DNA of 64,000 nt from Poriferisodalis sp026713105 (GCA_965115995.1 OZ220472.1:3348001-3412000), one strand, 5' to 3'. Shown: positions 26,821 to 36,856, counted from the stretch's first letter. The notes: a model not told the origin generated them from the letters alone. Translations and numbers: made by a program.

Positions 26821-26909
26821 CGGAGAGTGTGGGATTCGAACCCACGGAGGCCGATGAAAGCCTCACACGCTTTCCAAGCGAGCCCATTCGTCCACTCTGG
26901 CAACTCTCC
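26821..26909 (-). tRNA. tRNA-Ser (anticodon GGA)
   Basis: Read on the minus strand, acceptor GGAGAGT pairs with ACTCTCC, followed by discriminator G. The anticodon loop TTGGAAA gives GGA (codons UCC/UCU). A long variable arm and a GGTTCGAATCC T-loop are present. Confidence 0.95.
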
Positions 26910-27297
26910 GTAACGATGCAGCGATCGCACGGCGATCCCTGTGATGATGCCGGGATGGCGCGGCGATCCCTGTGCATCAGACGTGTCGCCGTCTGGCGAG
27001 GCGGCCAGGCGATCTGCGGCACACAACGAGGTCCGCTGAGAGCTGCTGCCTCCCGGCCCTGACTCGGTTCACGGGTCGCCGTTGCACAGGACCCGGCCGC
27101 CACGTCAGACGGCGACACAGCCCGAACGATAACCGCAGAGCCTGCCGATGAGTCACCGTCGGGGGCCCAGCGGCGGGACACTCGGAAAGATTGTGTATCG
27201 AGGAAACGGACGGCGAACGTGGTGAGCGTCGCTGCGTTGCGATCCAGTGCCTCGTCTTGGCCGCTCGTCGAGGACCGATGTGCGCGAGCCGACCGCG
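26910..27297. other. Intergenic stretch, no supported gene
   Basis: No convincing gene is seen. Two copies of CGGCGATCCCTGTG lie close together near 26930-26980. Open frames across it overlap the tRNA or have skewed Arg/Pro-rich composition. It separates the core genes from the accessory region that starts with the first coiled-coil gene. Confidence 0.5.
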
Positions 27298-27923
27298 GGT
27301 GCGGCTATTGGGGCCCGCTGTCGGGTGACTCGGGGGTGGTGACGATGCGGGGCAGCCCGGCCGCGGTTTCGAGGCGGGCGAGACGGTCGGTGTGATCGAG
27401 CAGGGTCGCGTTGATCTCACGGAAACCGGCCTGCATTTCGGTCCGCAGCCCGCCGATCTCGGCGCGCAACACGGTTGCCAGGTCGTCGATGCGTGCGCCG
27501 TTGGCGTCGATGCGTGCGCCGTTGGCGTCGATGCGGTCGCCGAGGGAGCTGATCTGCCACATCAGCATGCTGAACATCGCTGTCACCAACGCGGCAGCCA
27601 CCGCGTTCACAATCGCGCTGCGCGACACCGCGCTGCTTGTGCCCGCCGGCTTCTTGTCGCCGGGCGCGCCTCGCGCAGCAACAGCGGCGGCAACCGGCGT
27701 CTGGCCCGCGTCGGGCGGTGCCGGTGCTTCGGCGGCGGTTTCGTGTTCGGCCGGGTTGTTCATGGCGGCGGTGTTGTCGACTGAGGTGGGCATCGGGCCT
27801 CGCTGAGCGTCGCGGCGCTTCAAAGCGCACGTTCGGTTCCGGTAGGTCGCCGCACAAGCCGGGCAACGAGGCTGTGCCCAACATAGTTGGCCGTTTCACC
27901 GCGCACGCAATGATTTCCTCAAC
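27298..27923. repeat. Direct repeat, copy A (coiled-coil gene plus 5' flank)
   Basis: This segment is nearly identical to 29897-30639, including ~130 bp upstream of the start codon. It differs mainly by fewer coiled-coil repeat units, making it ~115 bp shorter. Both copies have the same orientation and flank the ATPase-DUF3226 gene pair. Confidence 0.88.
27305..27793 (-). CDS. Membrane-anchored coiled-coil protein, copy A
   Basis: 162 residues from ATG 27793, with GAGG 4 nt upstream. Layout: a Pro/Ala/Glu-rich disordered N-terminus (~50 residues), one transmembrane segment (AIVNAVAAALVTAMFSMLMW) and a coiled coil with repeats RIDANGARIDANGARIDDLA, then LRAEIGGLRTEMQAGFREI, ending in LLDHTDRLARLE and a Pro/Ser tail. 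The family is not recognised. It is a close paralogue of the protein at 29904-30509 but lacks four of its repeat units. The small size and single TM suggest a membrane scaffold or sensor; this is inference. Confidence 0.72.
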   Translation of the reverse strand: MPTSVDNTAAMNNPAEHETAAEAPAPPDAGQTPVAAAVAARGAPGDKKPAGTSSAVSRSAIVNAVAAALVTAMFSMLMWQISSLGDRIDANGARIDANGARIDDLATVLRAEIGGLRTEMQAGFREINATLLDHTDRLARLETAAGLPRIVTTPESPDSGPQ

Positions 27924-27980
27924 GTTTGCGCCACGGCGCCTAGCGCTCACTCGTCGCCTATGTCCACGAATCCCTTGGAA

Positions 27981-28607
27981 CTAACCATCTACGGGGAAGA
28001 CACGGTGCAGCCAACGTACGAACGATTGCGCGGCAGGCTGCTGTACATCGAATACGCCCGCGCTGATCGACGTGCCCAAACGACCGCCGGCGGTGCGAAC
28101 GGCGAGCCATGCGTGGATTCTGGCTTTGGCGGGCTTGCTGAGCTGGTCATCCGGCACCTGCTCGACGTACCGCCGGGCGAGATCCCATACATCGTCGCCT
28201 GGCGGGATGAGCTCAGCGAGGAAGTCTTCGAGTTCGCCTGGTCCTTTGTTGTCGGGCATGAGCCAGACGCCCACCCTGAGCACGCCGTCTGCGCTCGGCG
28301 TCACGACCGTGCCATCTGGCTCAGGTGTTGTCGGGAGTGCGGTGCCGACCCGCTCGACGGCATCGCTGACGCTTTGCCACCGCGCCTGCGGATCGGAGTT
28401 CGCATCGATGACGATGCCCAGCGCGGTTCGGCCCGGCACCTTGGCATGCGCTTCTATCTCTTCTCTCATCTGGGAAACGCCGCCCAATTGCGCAATGTCG
28501 AAGTTCGCCGCTCCCTGTGTCTGCTCACAAAGGTGCCCGATGACATGCTCGTCGTCCGCGCCTTCGACCAGCAGCAAGCGCGGGCCAGCAGGACTGTCGG
28601 CAGTCAC
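27981..28607 (-). CDS. DUF3226 (TOPRIM-like) protein
   Basis: 208 residues from GTG 28607, 7 nt after the ATPase stop. The N-terminus RLLLVEGADDEHVIGHL has the TOPRIM-type glutamate, and LGIVIDANSDPQARWQSV supplies the acidic D-x-D/N region. The block LRVGVWLMPDNKGPGELEDF is the DUF3226 hallmark, followed by HAWLAV and QSFVRWLHRVF. DUF3226 proteins are uncharacterised and usually sit beside an AAA ATPase, as here. By analogy with OLD/Gabija/PARIS systems, where an ABC-type ATPase works with a TOPRIM nuclease domain, this may be the effector of a two-gene defence unit; that is inference. Confidence 0.85.
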   Translation of the reverse strand: MTADSPAGPRLLLVEGADDEHVIGHLCEQTQGAANFDIAQLGGVSQMREEIEAHAKVPGRTALGIVIDANSDPQARWQSVSDAVERVGTALPTTPEPDGTVVTPSADGVLRVGVWLMPDNKGPGELEDFLAELIPPGDDVWDLARRYVEQVPDDQLSKPAKARIHAWLAVRTAGGRLGTSISAGVFDVQQPAAQSFVRWLHRVFPVDG

Positions 28608-28614
28608 GGGAGGA

Positions 28615-29751
28615 CTACCTGATCTCGATGCCTCGCTCCGCAGCAACCCGGAGCGTGTCCTCGCTGTACTCGATTGCTCGGAGATCGCCATTGTCGAGGC
28701 GCTCGAGGCGAACCGCGGTGCCTTCGGACCGTTCGTCCTCGCTAGAGGCACGAGCGAACCCTTCGACACAGTCCCAGCTGTGAGTTGTCGCGATGACTTG
28801 CACGTTGTGGTCGCGAGAAGCCTGAAACACCAAGCGCCAATAGTCGGTCTGCAACGAGTGGTGGATGCCGTTTTCGGCCTCGTCGATCAGGAGAAAGCCG
28901 TCGGCCGCGTTGGAGAACGCAGTCGCCAGACCAAAGAGTCGGGCAGCGCCGTCACCAAGACTGCGGAGCGGGACGCGATCACCATCGGCGAGACCGACCA
29001 CGATTCGCCGCTCGCGAGATCTCGCAGACCCAGCCACGGCAGCAATGCGAACGATGGTGCCATCGCATGCGAGCTGCAATGCACCGAGTGCCAGCTCCTC
29101 TCTTGGCCCGGCTGCGAGTTCATCCCAGTGAGCCGTCGCTTGATGGTTGCTCGGCAGGCCGGGCCCCAGCGCAACACAGGCCACGCTGGCCGGCCACTCT
29201 GCTTCTCGGACCCAGTGCCGCGACCGTCGGCCGTGCCGGTACAGCGATTCATAGGCACGGTCGATCTTGTCGAAGATCGGCAGATACTGCTCGTGCTGCC
29301 CGACTCTTACCTGCAGGATCGGGCTGTCGAGCGGCCCGCTGCGGGACTCGAACAGCTTCAATTGATCTCTTGAGACCTCTTCGGGCGCAACAATCGTTGC
29401 ACAGACACGCGACTCGCCCGAATCGGGGCCCACCGTGAAGCTGCTGTGCAGTTCAGGACGACGCCCGGTGAACAGCGCCTCGAAGACAGGGCGTTCGTCC
29501 CAGCCATCGTCATCGTCGGGCCACGTCTCGAGCTCCTCATGTCGCGTCAGGATCCCGTGGAGCGCATCCGCGCTTGCGCGCTCTGCGTAGAGGCGGACAG
29601 CGTCAAGGACGGTCGTCTTGCCGACTCCGTTGCGGCCGGCGAGCAGCGTGACAGGTCCGAGACGCTCCATGTCCAAGCGGGGGATGCCGCGAAAGCCCCG
29701 GATCTGCAACGAGGGCAAATGCAGGCCGTCAGTCGTCATGTGTTCGGACAC
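28615..29751 (-). CDS. AAA/ABC-type ATPase (AAA_15/AAA_21, OLD-like)
   Basis: 378 residues from GTG 29751; ATG 29739 is an alternative start. It opens with LQIRGFRGIPRLDME, typical of RecF/SMC-like ATPases. Walker A is LLAGRNGVGKTTVLDAV near residue 40. A signature-like region (VPLRSLGDGAARLFGLATAF), Walker B (GFLLIDEAENGIHHSLQ) and a switch histidine (VIATTHSWDCVEGF) follow. It is the ATPase partner of the DUF3226 protein 7 nt downstream. Such pairs act on DNA or sense phage proteins in known systems; the target here is unknown. The pair is bracketed by the two paralogous coiled-coil genes. Confidence 0.87.
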   Translation of the reverse strand: MSEHMTTDGLHLPSLQIRGFRGIPRLDMERLGPVTLLAGRNGVGKTTVLDAVRLYAERASADALHGILTRHEELETWPDDDDGWDERPVFEALFTGRRPELHSSFTVGPDSGESRVCATIVAPEEVSRDQLKLFESRSGPLDSPILQVRVGQHEQYLPIFDKIDRAYESLYRHGRRSRHWVREAEWPASVACVALGPGLPSNHQATAHWDELAAGPREELALGALQLACDGTIVRIAAVAGSARSRERRIVVGLADGDRVPLRSLGDGAARLFGLATAFSNAADGFLLIDEAENGIHHSLQTDYWRLVFQASRDHNVQVIATTHSWDCVEGFARASSEDERSEGTAVRLERLDNGDLRAIEYSEDTLRVAAERGIEIR

Positions 29752-29896
29752 GCCTCACCCGCCGGACCTGCTGCGAAACTGAGCGTATCGCGCCTCGGCG
29801 CTCGTTCTTGAGAGCCAGCTCTGGATGAGAATCGCACTGGGCTTATTGGTCCGAGGCCCAGACCTGAAGGCGGCGGGCGGGGCGCAGCGGGTGTGC

Positions 29897-30682
<786 letters not shown>

Positions 30683-30750
30683 TCACCGACACCCGCCAGT
30701 TCTGCAAGGGCTGGGCAGGATCCGACGCTTCCCGACGGCTCAGAATGATT

Positions 30751-30815
30751 GATTCACCCTGGGATTCGCACGGGCTGAATATTGTGGTTTTCTGTCTTGT
30801 TGCGATCGGTGTTCT
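30751..30815 (+). repeat. Left arm of 65-bp inverted repeat flanking the fusion helicase gene
   Basis: The reverse complement aligns without gaps to 36236-36300 with 54 of 65 positions identical by hand count. It lies 50 bp before the helicase start. Confidence 0.8.
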
Positions 30816-30865
30816 CGGCACCGAGTCGGTTGCGTCCCGACGGGATCGGGGATGATGTCCTAGTC

Positions 30866-33800
30866 ATGCCCACCGCTGATAGTGAGCTCTCGCGCTGCCT
30901 GGCCTTGGACCTCGAAGTCGCTCGCCACGGCGATCGCATCTACGCGCTCGCGGGAGTGCGCGCAGACACCGGCCAGAGCGTCGTGTGGGCCAAGAAGAAT
31001 CGATCCGCCGACCAGCCTGAGGAGTGCGTCGTCGTCTATGAGGGCGATGAAGTCATCTGGGCCAAGACGGCAAGGTCAGCGAATCAGGCACTTGCTGCAC
31101 TTGACAATTTGGCCGAGGGGGCGGACTTCGTCGTCGGTCACAACGTGATCCACTTCGACCTGCCTCGCCTCAGGGCTGTGGATCCCGAAATGCGATTGCT
31201 GGCCCTGCCCGCCGTCGACACGCTGTGGCTCAATCCGCTGGCATTCCCGCGGAACCCGTATCACCGCCTTGTCAAGCACTACAAGGATGCGCGGCTCGTC
31301 CGAACCGATCTCAACGACCCCTGCTTGGACGCGCAGCAGGCGTTGCAGCTCCTGTCCGAGCAGCAGTCGGCACTGGCGGAGGCACCTGCAGATCTGTTGA
31401 CGGCGTGGCATTGGCTGACCACCGGCGGGGAAGGGTTCACCGGGTTTGACCGCTTCTTTGCTGCGTTGCGGGGATCACCGCGCCCCGACGTCGGCAATGC
31501 CCGAGAGGCGATCCGGAACCATCTGGAGAACCGCGCATGTCGGACGCATCTGCATCGGGCGATTGGAGATGCCGCCGAGCACGGCTGGGCACTTGCGTAC
31601 GCGATGGCGTGGATCTGGGTGTCGGGTGGGAATTCGGTGATGCCGCCGTGGGTGCGCCATCAATTCCCCGAGGCGGGGCGGCTCGTGAGACGACTGCGCG
31701 ACGAGACTTGTCACGACGACCGCTGCTTGTGGTGTCGCAGCCGCCATGACGCCACCGGCGAGCTCAAACGCCTGTTCGGATTCGAGGCGTTCCGAGCCGA
31801 GCCCACGCTTCCCGAGACAAGCCAGCCTATGCAGCAAGCGATCGTCCAGGCCGCCATGAGGAGCGAGGACGCGTTGGCGATCCTGCCGACTGGTACCGGG
31901 AAGTCGCTGTGTTACCAGCTCCCGGCAGTGTCCCGGTACGAAAAGACGGGCGCGCTCACCGTGGTTCTCTCCCCGCTGGTGGCGCTCATGGCAGACCAGG
32001 TGGCGGGCCTGCAGAAGCTGGGGATTACCTCGTGTGTGACGGTCAACGGGTTGCTGTCGCTGCCCGAACGGGCGGAAGCACTTGAGCGGGTGCGGCTCGG
32101 CGACGCAGCGATCCTGCTGATTTCTCCCGAGCAGCTGCGAAGCGTGTCGGTGCGCGGTGCTCTGGCTCAACGCGAGATCGGTGCGTGGGTGCTCGATGAG
32201 GCGCATTGTCTGTCGAAGTGGGGACACGACTTTCGGCCCGATTACCGCTATGTGGGCCGCTTCATTCGCGAGCGCGCCGAGAACGAGCGCACGCCTCCGG
32301 TGCTGTGTTTGACCGCGACCGCTAAGCCAGAGGTCAAGACCGAGATCTGCGAGTACTTCGGAGAGCATCTCGGTGTTGACATGAAGGTGTTCGACGGCGG
32401 CAGCCGTCGCACGAATCTCGAATTTGTCGTGATGCCGACATCGGCTGCTGCCAAGCAGCAGGACGTCTTGGCGACGCTGCATCATCACCTCCCGTCGGGC
32501 GCGGCAGGCGGTGCGATTGTGTACTGCGCGACCCGCAGACGAACCGAGGAGGTCGCCGATTTCCTGCAAGAGCAGGGAATAGCCGCAGATCGCTTTCACG
32601 CCGGACTGCCGCCGGAGGAGAAGAAGACCGTCCAGCGACGCTTCATCGGAGGTGACCTGCGGGTCATCGCTGCCACCAACGCGTTCGGGATGGGCATCGA
32701 CAAACCCGACGTGCGATTGGTGATCCACGCAGACATCCCGTCCTCGCTTGAGAACTACTTGCAGGAAGCGGGCCGGGCCGGCCGGGATCAGCAGCAGGCG
32801 CACTGCGTTCTGCTCTACACCACCGAGGACGTCGAGCGTCAGTTCGGCTTGTCGGCGAGGTCGCGGCTGACCCGGCGGGAGATCCACGGTGTGCTGCGTG
32901 CGCTGCGCACCTTGGACCGGCGAGGCGGCAGGCGCGGCGAGGTGGTGGCAACACCTGGCGAGATTCTCACTGAGGACGAAGCGGACGACTTCCAGCGCGA
33001 CTCGACGACCGACGACACGCGCGTCCGCACAGCGGTCGCGTGGCTCGAGGAAGCGGAATTGCTCAGCCGCGAAGAGAACCGTGTGATGGTGTTCCCGTCG
33101 TCTCTGCGCGTGAGCACGACCCACGAGGCCGAGAAGAAGCTTGCCGGAGCGGATCTCGACCCGGCCTACCGGTGTGCGCTCTTGTCGGTCGTGGGAAGGC
33201 TGATCGACGCAGACCCCGACGAGGGCATCTCCACCGACATGCTGATGGCGGCATCTGGGCTCGGTCCCGATCAGGTGTCCGCTGCGCTCCACAACCTCGA
33301 ACGGCTCGGTCTGGCCACCAACGACACCGCGCTCACCGCGTATGTCCATGTCGGGGTGCGTCGACCCTCCCGCATCCGTCTCACGGAGGCGGCCGAAATG
33401 GAGCAGCTGCTCATCGAGCGGATGCGGGAGTTGGCGCCTGACATGGACGTCGGCGATTCGGAGCCGCTGAATCTGCGCATAGCCGCCCAACACCTCCAAG
33501 ATGCCGGGCTCACCGACGCACGGCCTGAGCACGTGACCCGCACGCTGCAAGGACTCGCCCGAGACGGGATCGGCCCCGGAGGGTCAGGCGGCAGTGTCGC
33601 GCTGAGAAAGCACGGGGCTGAGACCGTGTCGGTGACGCTCAGGCGAGGTTGGGACCGGTTGGTGGCGATGGCCGAGCGTCGCGGTACGGCAGCCGCGACG
33701 CTGCTGGGCCATTTCCTGGAGGAATTGCCCACCGGGAGCCGAGGAAATGACCTGCTCGCAGAAACGACGCTCGGCAAGCTGCAACGCGCCGTCGACGCAG

Positions 33801-36076
33801 CACTCCAAGCTGACCCCAGCCTGCGCGTCGATTCCCGTGACGCCGAACGCAAGCTCATGGAGCGGGCATTGCTGTGGCTGCACGAGCAGGAGGTCATCCG
33901 CCTCAACCGGGGCCTGACGGTGTTCCGCTCGGCGATGACCATCACTCTCGAACGCGAGTCACGCGGGTTTCGCGAGACGGACTTCGCTGAGCTGGCGCAT
34001 CACTACGACAGAACCGTCCGCCAGATTCACGTGATGGCTACTTACGCCGAGCAAGGCCTTGACCGCATGGCTGACGCCGTGCGCCTCGCGCTCGACTACT
34101 TCACCTTCGGGGACGACGAGTTCGTACGCCGCTGGCTGTCTGGCCGACGTGCCGAGATCAGCCGCGAAACGACGCCGGAATCGTGGCAGGCAATTGTGGA
34201 GAGCCTGTCCAATCCCCGCCAGCGAGGGCTCGTGGCAGACAACCGTGAGGCCACCAACGTGCTGGTGCTCGCCGGTCCCGGCTCGGGCAAGACGAGGGTG
34301 CTGGTGCATCGCATCGCATACCTCGTTCGCGCGAGGCGCCAGAACCCGCGAGGCATCTTGGCGCTTGCCTACAACCGGCATGCCGCCGCAGACATCCGTC
34401 GGCGCCTGCATGAGCTGATCGGCGACGACGCCAACGGCGTGATGGTGCTGACATGCCACGCTCTGGCGATGCGGCTGGTCGGCGCCAGCTTCTCGGGCAC
34501 CGCAGCGCAGTCCAGTGACAGGAGCTTCGACAAACTTCTGCGCGAAGTGATGCACAAGGCCATCGCGCTGCTGCGAGGCGACGAGCTCGCGCCCGAAGAA
34601 GCGGAGGACTCGCGGGTGCGTCTGCTGGCCGGTTTCCGGTGGATCCTCGTCGATGAATACCAGGACATCGGCGTCGACGAATACGAGCTGATCGCTGCGC
34701 TGGCCGGACGAACAGCTCCCGACGCCGACACCCGTTTGACCCTGTTTGCCGTGGGCGATGACGACCAGAACATCTACGCGTTCAACGGCACCTCACCTGA
34801 GTTCATCCGTCGTTTCGAGGAGGACTACAGCGCCAGGACCGAGTACTTGGTGGACAACTACCGCTCCAGCGGCCACATCATCGACGCCTCGAACGCAGTC
34901 ATCGCGCCGGCGAAGTCGCGCATGAAGGCTGGCCAGGCGATACGTATCAATCGGGCACGACGGGGAGACCCGCTCGGCGGTGAGTGGGAATCGCTCGACC
35001 CGATCGCGAAGGGCAGAGTTCAGGTGCTGCACCCGAGCGAGGATTCCGTCACTCAGGCACAGGCCGCGATGGTTGAGCTGAGGCGCATGGCAGATCTCGT
35101 GCCGAGCTGGGACTGGGCACGCTGCGCCGTGATCGCCCGCGAGTGGCGCCACCTTGAGCCGGTTCGGAGCATCTGCGAGCAGGAGAGCATTCCTGTGCAG
35201 CGCGCCAATGAGGGCAACTTGAGCTTGTGGCACTTGCGTGAGACCCAAGCTCTGGTGCGAGCGGTCCGGCAGCGTCGAGATCTGTTGGGGAGCGGTGATC
35301 TCCGCCAGTGGATCGCCAGCCAGCGGAGTGGGCCGTGGATCGAACTGCTGTCAGCAGCAGTGAACGAGCACGAGATGGAGACCGGCGATGCCGAAGTGCC
35401 CGCGGTGTCGTTCGTCGAGTGGCTCGCGGAATGGTGCCGGGATGCGCGGCGCCGACAGCGAGGGCTTCTCTTGTTGACGGCGCATCGGGCCAAAGGACTG
35501 GAGTTCGATCACGTGGTCGTGCTCGACGGCGGGTGGGCCCGTCGCAGCGGTGACGAGGACGCTGACGCACCCCGGCGCTTGTACTACGTGGCGATGACCA
35601 GAGCCAAGCAGACGCTGACGCTGTGTCGCCTGCGCGGCGATCAGGGATTCCACGGAGCGCTCGACGGCAGGTCGTGCGTGCTGCGGCGCTCCCCGGTCGC
35701 TCTGTCGCCGCCGACTGCTCAGCTGGCCCGGCAGTATCGCAGCCTGACGCTCAGGGACGTCTATCTCAGCTTCGCCGGCCGCATGCCCGCAGCTGATCGT
35801 GTCCATCGCAGCATTGCGGAGCTTTCGCCGGGAGACCGTCTTCAGGTGCGACACCGCCAAGACAGATGGCAGTTGCACGACGGCGACGGGGTGCGAGTCG
35901 GAACGCTGGCCAGCAGTTTCGAGGCACCCAGTGACATGCGTTGCGTCGAGGCCCAGGTCTCAGCGATAGCCAGGTGGCGCAGTGAGTACTCCGATGCCCA
36001 GTACAAGCAGGAGCTCAAGTGCGATGAGTGGGAAGTGGTAGTGCCTGAACTCGTGTTCGAACCCGGCGGGGGCTGA
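30866..36076 (+). CDS. Exonuclease-RecQ-UvrD triple-fusion helicase
   Basis: 1736 residues from ATG 30866. Residues ~1-170 look like a DnaQ/DEDD 3'-5' exonuclease: CLALDLEVARHGDRIYALAG, VVGHNVIHFDLPRLR and a later DLNDPCLDAQQAL. A Cys/His cluster (CHDDRCLWCRSRH, residues ~290-305) may bind zinc. A RecQ-type SF2 helicase follows: LPTGTGKSLCYQLPAV (~340), LDEAHCLSKWGHDFRPDYRY (~443), then ATNAFGMGIDKPDVRLVIHA and QEAGRAGRDQQQ. The last third is a UvrD/PcrA-type SF1 helicase: LAGPGSGKTRVLVHR (~1136), WILVDEYQDI, AVGDDDQNIYAFNG, LTAHRAKGLEFDHVV and YYVAMTRAKQ. It probably processes DNA ends or recombination intermediates. Whether it serves repair or defence is open, but its position in an accessory region favours defence. 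An upstream in-frame ATG (30782) lies within the inverted-repeat arm and is less likely as the start. Confidence 0.9.
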   Translation: MPTADSELSRCLALDLEVARHGDRIYALAGVRADTGQSVVWAKKNRSADQPEECVVVYEGDEVIWAKTARSANQALAALDNLAEGADFVVGHNVIHFDLPRLRAVDPEMRLLALPAVDTLWLNPLAFPRNPYHRLVKHYKDARLVRTDLNDPCLDAQQALQLLSEQQSALAEAPADLLTAWHWLTTGGEGFTGFDRFFAALRGSPRPDVGNAREAIRNHLENRACRTHLHRAIGDAAEHGWALAYAMAWIWVSGGNSVMPPWVRHQFPEAGRLVRRLRDETCHDDRCLWCRSRHDATGELKRLFGFEAFRAEPTLPETSQPMQQAIVQAAMRSEDALAILPTGTGKSLCYQLPAVSRYEKTGALTVVLSPLVALMADQVAGLQKLGITSCVTVNGLLSLPERAEALERVRLGDAAILLISPEQLRSVSVRGALAQREIGAWVLDEAHCLSKWGHDFRPDYRYVGRFIRERAENERTPPVLCLTATAKPEVKTEICEYFGEHLGVDMKVFDGGSRRTNLEFVVMPTSAAAKQQDVLATLHHHLPSGAAGGAIVYCATRRRTEEVADFLQEQGIAADRFHAGLPPEEKKTVQRRFIGGDLRVIAATNAFGMGIDKPDVRLVIHADIPSSLENYLQEAGRAGRDQQQAHCVLLYTTEDVERQFGLSARSRLTRREIHGVLRALRTLDRRGGRRGEVVATPGEILTEDEADDFQRDSTTDDTRVRTAVAWLEEAELLSREENRVMVFPSSLRVSTTHEAEKKLAGADLDPAYRCALLSVVGRLIDADPDEGISTDMLMAASGLGPDQVSAALHNLERLGLATNDTALTAYVHVGVRRPSRIRLTEAAEMEQLLIERMRELAPDMDVGDSEPLNLRIAAQHLQDAGLTDARPEHVTRTLQGLARDGIGPGGSGGSVALRKHGAETVSVTLRRGWDRLVAMAERRGTAAATLLGHFLEELPTGSRGNDLLAETTLGKLQRAVDAALQADPSLRVDSRDAERKLMERALLWLHEQEVIRLNRGLTVFRSAMTITLERESRGFRETDFAELAHHYDRTVRQIHVMATYAEQGLDRMADAVRLALDYFTFGDDEFVRRWLSGRRAEISRETTPESWQAIVESLSNPRQRGLVADNREATNVLVLAGPGSGKTRVLVHRIAYLVRARRQNPRGILALAYNRHAAADIRRRLHELIGDDANGVMVLTCHALAMRLVGASFSGTAAQSSDRSFDKLLREVMHKAIALLRGDELAPEEAEDSRVRLLAGFRWILVDEYQDIGVDEYELIAALAGRTAPDADTRLTLFAVGDDDQNIYAFNGTSPEFIRRFEEDYSARTEYLVDNYRSSGHIIDASNAVIAPAKSRMKAGQAIRINRARRGDPLGGEWESLDPIAKGRVQVLHPSEDSVTQAQAAMVELRRMADLVPSWDWARCAVIAREWRHLEPVRSICEQESIPVQRANEGNLSLWHLRETQALVRAVRQRRDLLGSGDLRQWIASQRSGPWIELLSAAVNEHEMETGDAEVPAVSFVEWLAEWCRDARRRQRGLLLLTAHRAKGLEFDHVVVLDGGWARRSGDEDADAPRRLYYVAMTRAKQTLTLCRLRGDQGFHGALDGRSCVLRRSPVALSPPTAQLARQYRSLTLRDVYLSFAGRMPAADRVHRSIAELSPGDRLQVRHRQDRWQLHDGDGVRVGTLASSFEAPSDMRCVEAQVSAIARWRSEYSDAQYKQELKCDEWEVVVPELVFEPGGG

Positions 36077-36126
36077 CCTTCTCGACTGGGCCACGCTCGA
36101 TGCCTTGAACGAGGCTGGCTGCAGCA

Positions 36127-36149
36127 GCTGAGGCATCAACTGCCTCGGC
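36127..36149 (+). repeat. 23-bp hairpin-containing repeat, copy 1
   Basis: Identical to 36857-36879. The core GAGGCA-TCAAC-TGCCTC is a perfect 6-bp stem. This copy lies 50 nt after the helicase stop and may act in termination; the two copies bracket the coiled-coil gene at 36354. Confidence 0.8.
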
Positions 36150-36235
36150 ACCCCGCACGACGAACCAGCAACCGCAGCCGGACCGACACCCCGACCGGTT
36201 CGACCTTGTTCTGTTCGAAACCGCCTACGCTGCGC

Positions 36236-36300
36236 AGAACACCGACCACCACGAGACAGCAAACCACAACATTGAGCCTGCGCGAATCCCAGTGCGAATC
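36236..36300 (+). repeat. Right arm of 65-bp inverted repeat flanking the fusion helicase gene
   Basis: Inverted partner of 30751-30815, ~83% identical with no gaps. It lies 160 bp after the helicase stop. Confidence 0.8.
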
Positions 36301-36353
36301 ATCAGTGCTCGAGAGAATCGGGCTGCTGCATCTGGGGTCTGCGGGCGGGACCG

Positions 36354-36710
36354 TCAGGGGTGCGTGTGCGCGTTCTGGGCGACCTCGAGGCGGGCGAGCC
36401 GATCTGTGTGATCCAGCAGAATGCCGTTGGTCTCCGAGAACTGCCGGTCCATCCGGGCGAAGCCTTGGTTCATGTCGCTGCTGAGCGTGTTGAAGCCCAC
36501 CGCTGCGAACACGAACACGCCGCCGATCAACGCCACGATCACCGCGACCAGCGCGGGCACCAGCAGCGAACGCCTTTCCGCTCCTGCCTCGGCTAGCGGC
36601 GCTTTGGACACGCCGGGGACGCCCTGCTCAGACGGCGAGGCTCCCGGCCGGTTCGGACCGGTCTCGGTCTCGGTTTCGGCGCTGCCGGTCACAGATGCGA
36701 TGGTACTCAT
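36354..36710 (-). CDS. Third membrane-anchored coiled-coil protein
   Basis: 118 residues from ATG 36710. It has an acidic/Pro-rich N-terminus, one TM (LLVPALVAVIVALIGGVFVF) and a short coil (SSDMNQGFARMDRQFSET), then LLDHTDRLARLE, the motif shared with both coiled-coil paralogues at 27.3 and 29.9 kb. The overall order (disordered, TM, coil, HTDRLARLE) is the same, so it is probably a diverged member of the family. Function unknown. It lies between two copies of a 23-bp hairpin repeat. Confidence 0.65.
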   Translation of the reverse strand: MSTIASVTGSAETETETGPNRPGASPSEQGVPGVSKAPLAEAGAERRSLLVPALVAVIVALIGGVFVFAAVGFNTLSSDMNQGFARMDRQFSETNGILLDHTDRLARLEVAQNAHTHP

Positions 36711-36856
36711 GGCCACTCCCAAGCCCGGCACGCGCGCCCCAGCGGCCCGCGCCCAGACACCGTAGGGGCAGCGTCGAGCGGCGCCCAAACCATTTTCGGC
36801 GCCGGCTGGACCTTCCCTCGACGGCGCGGTTCCGGCACCGCAGGGATCGTGCGGCG

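Noticed and set aside
26786..27181. 131-codon minus-strand ORF upstream of tadA
   Set aside because: It runs through the tRNA-Ser(GGA) gene and has random-looking composition.
36077..36353. Possible integrase attachment site or transposase near the helicase
   Set aside because: No transposase, integrase or tRNA-derived direct repeat is seen; only the inverted and 23-bp repeats reported above are supported.
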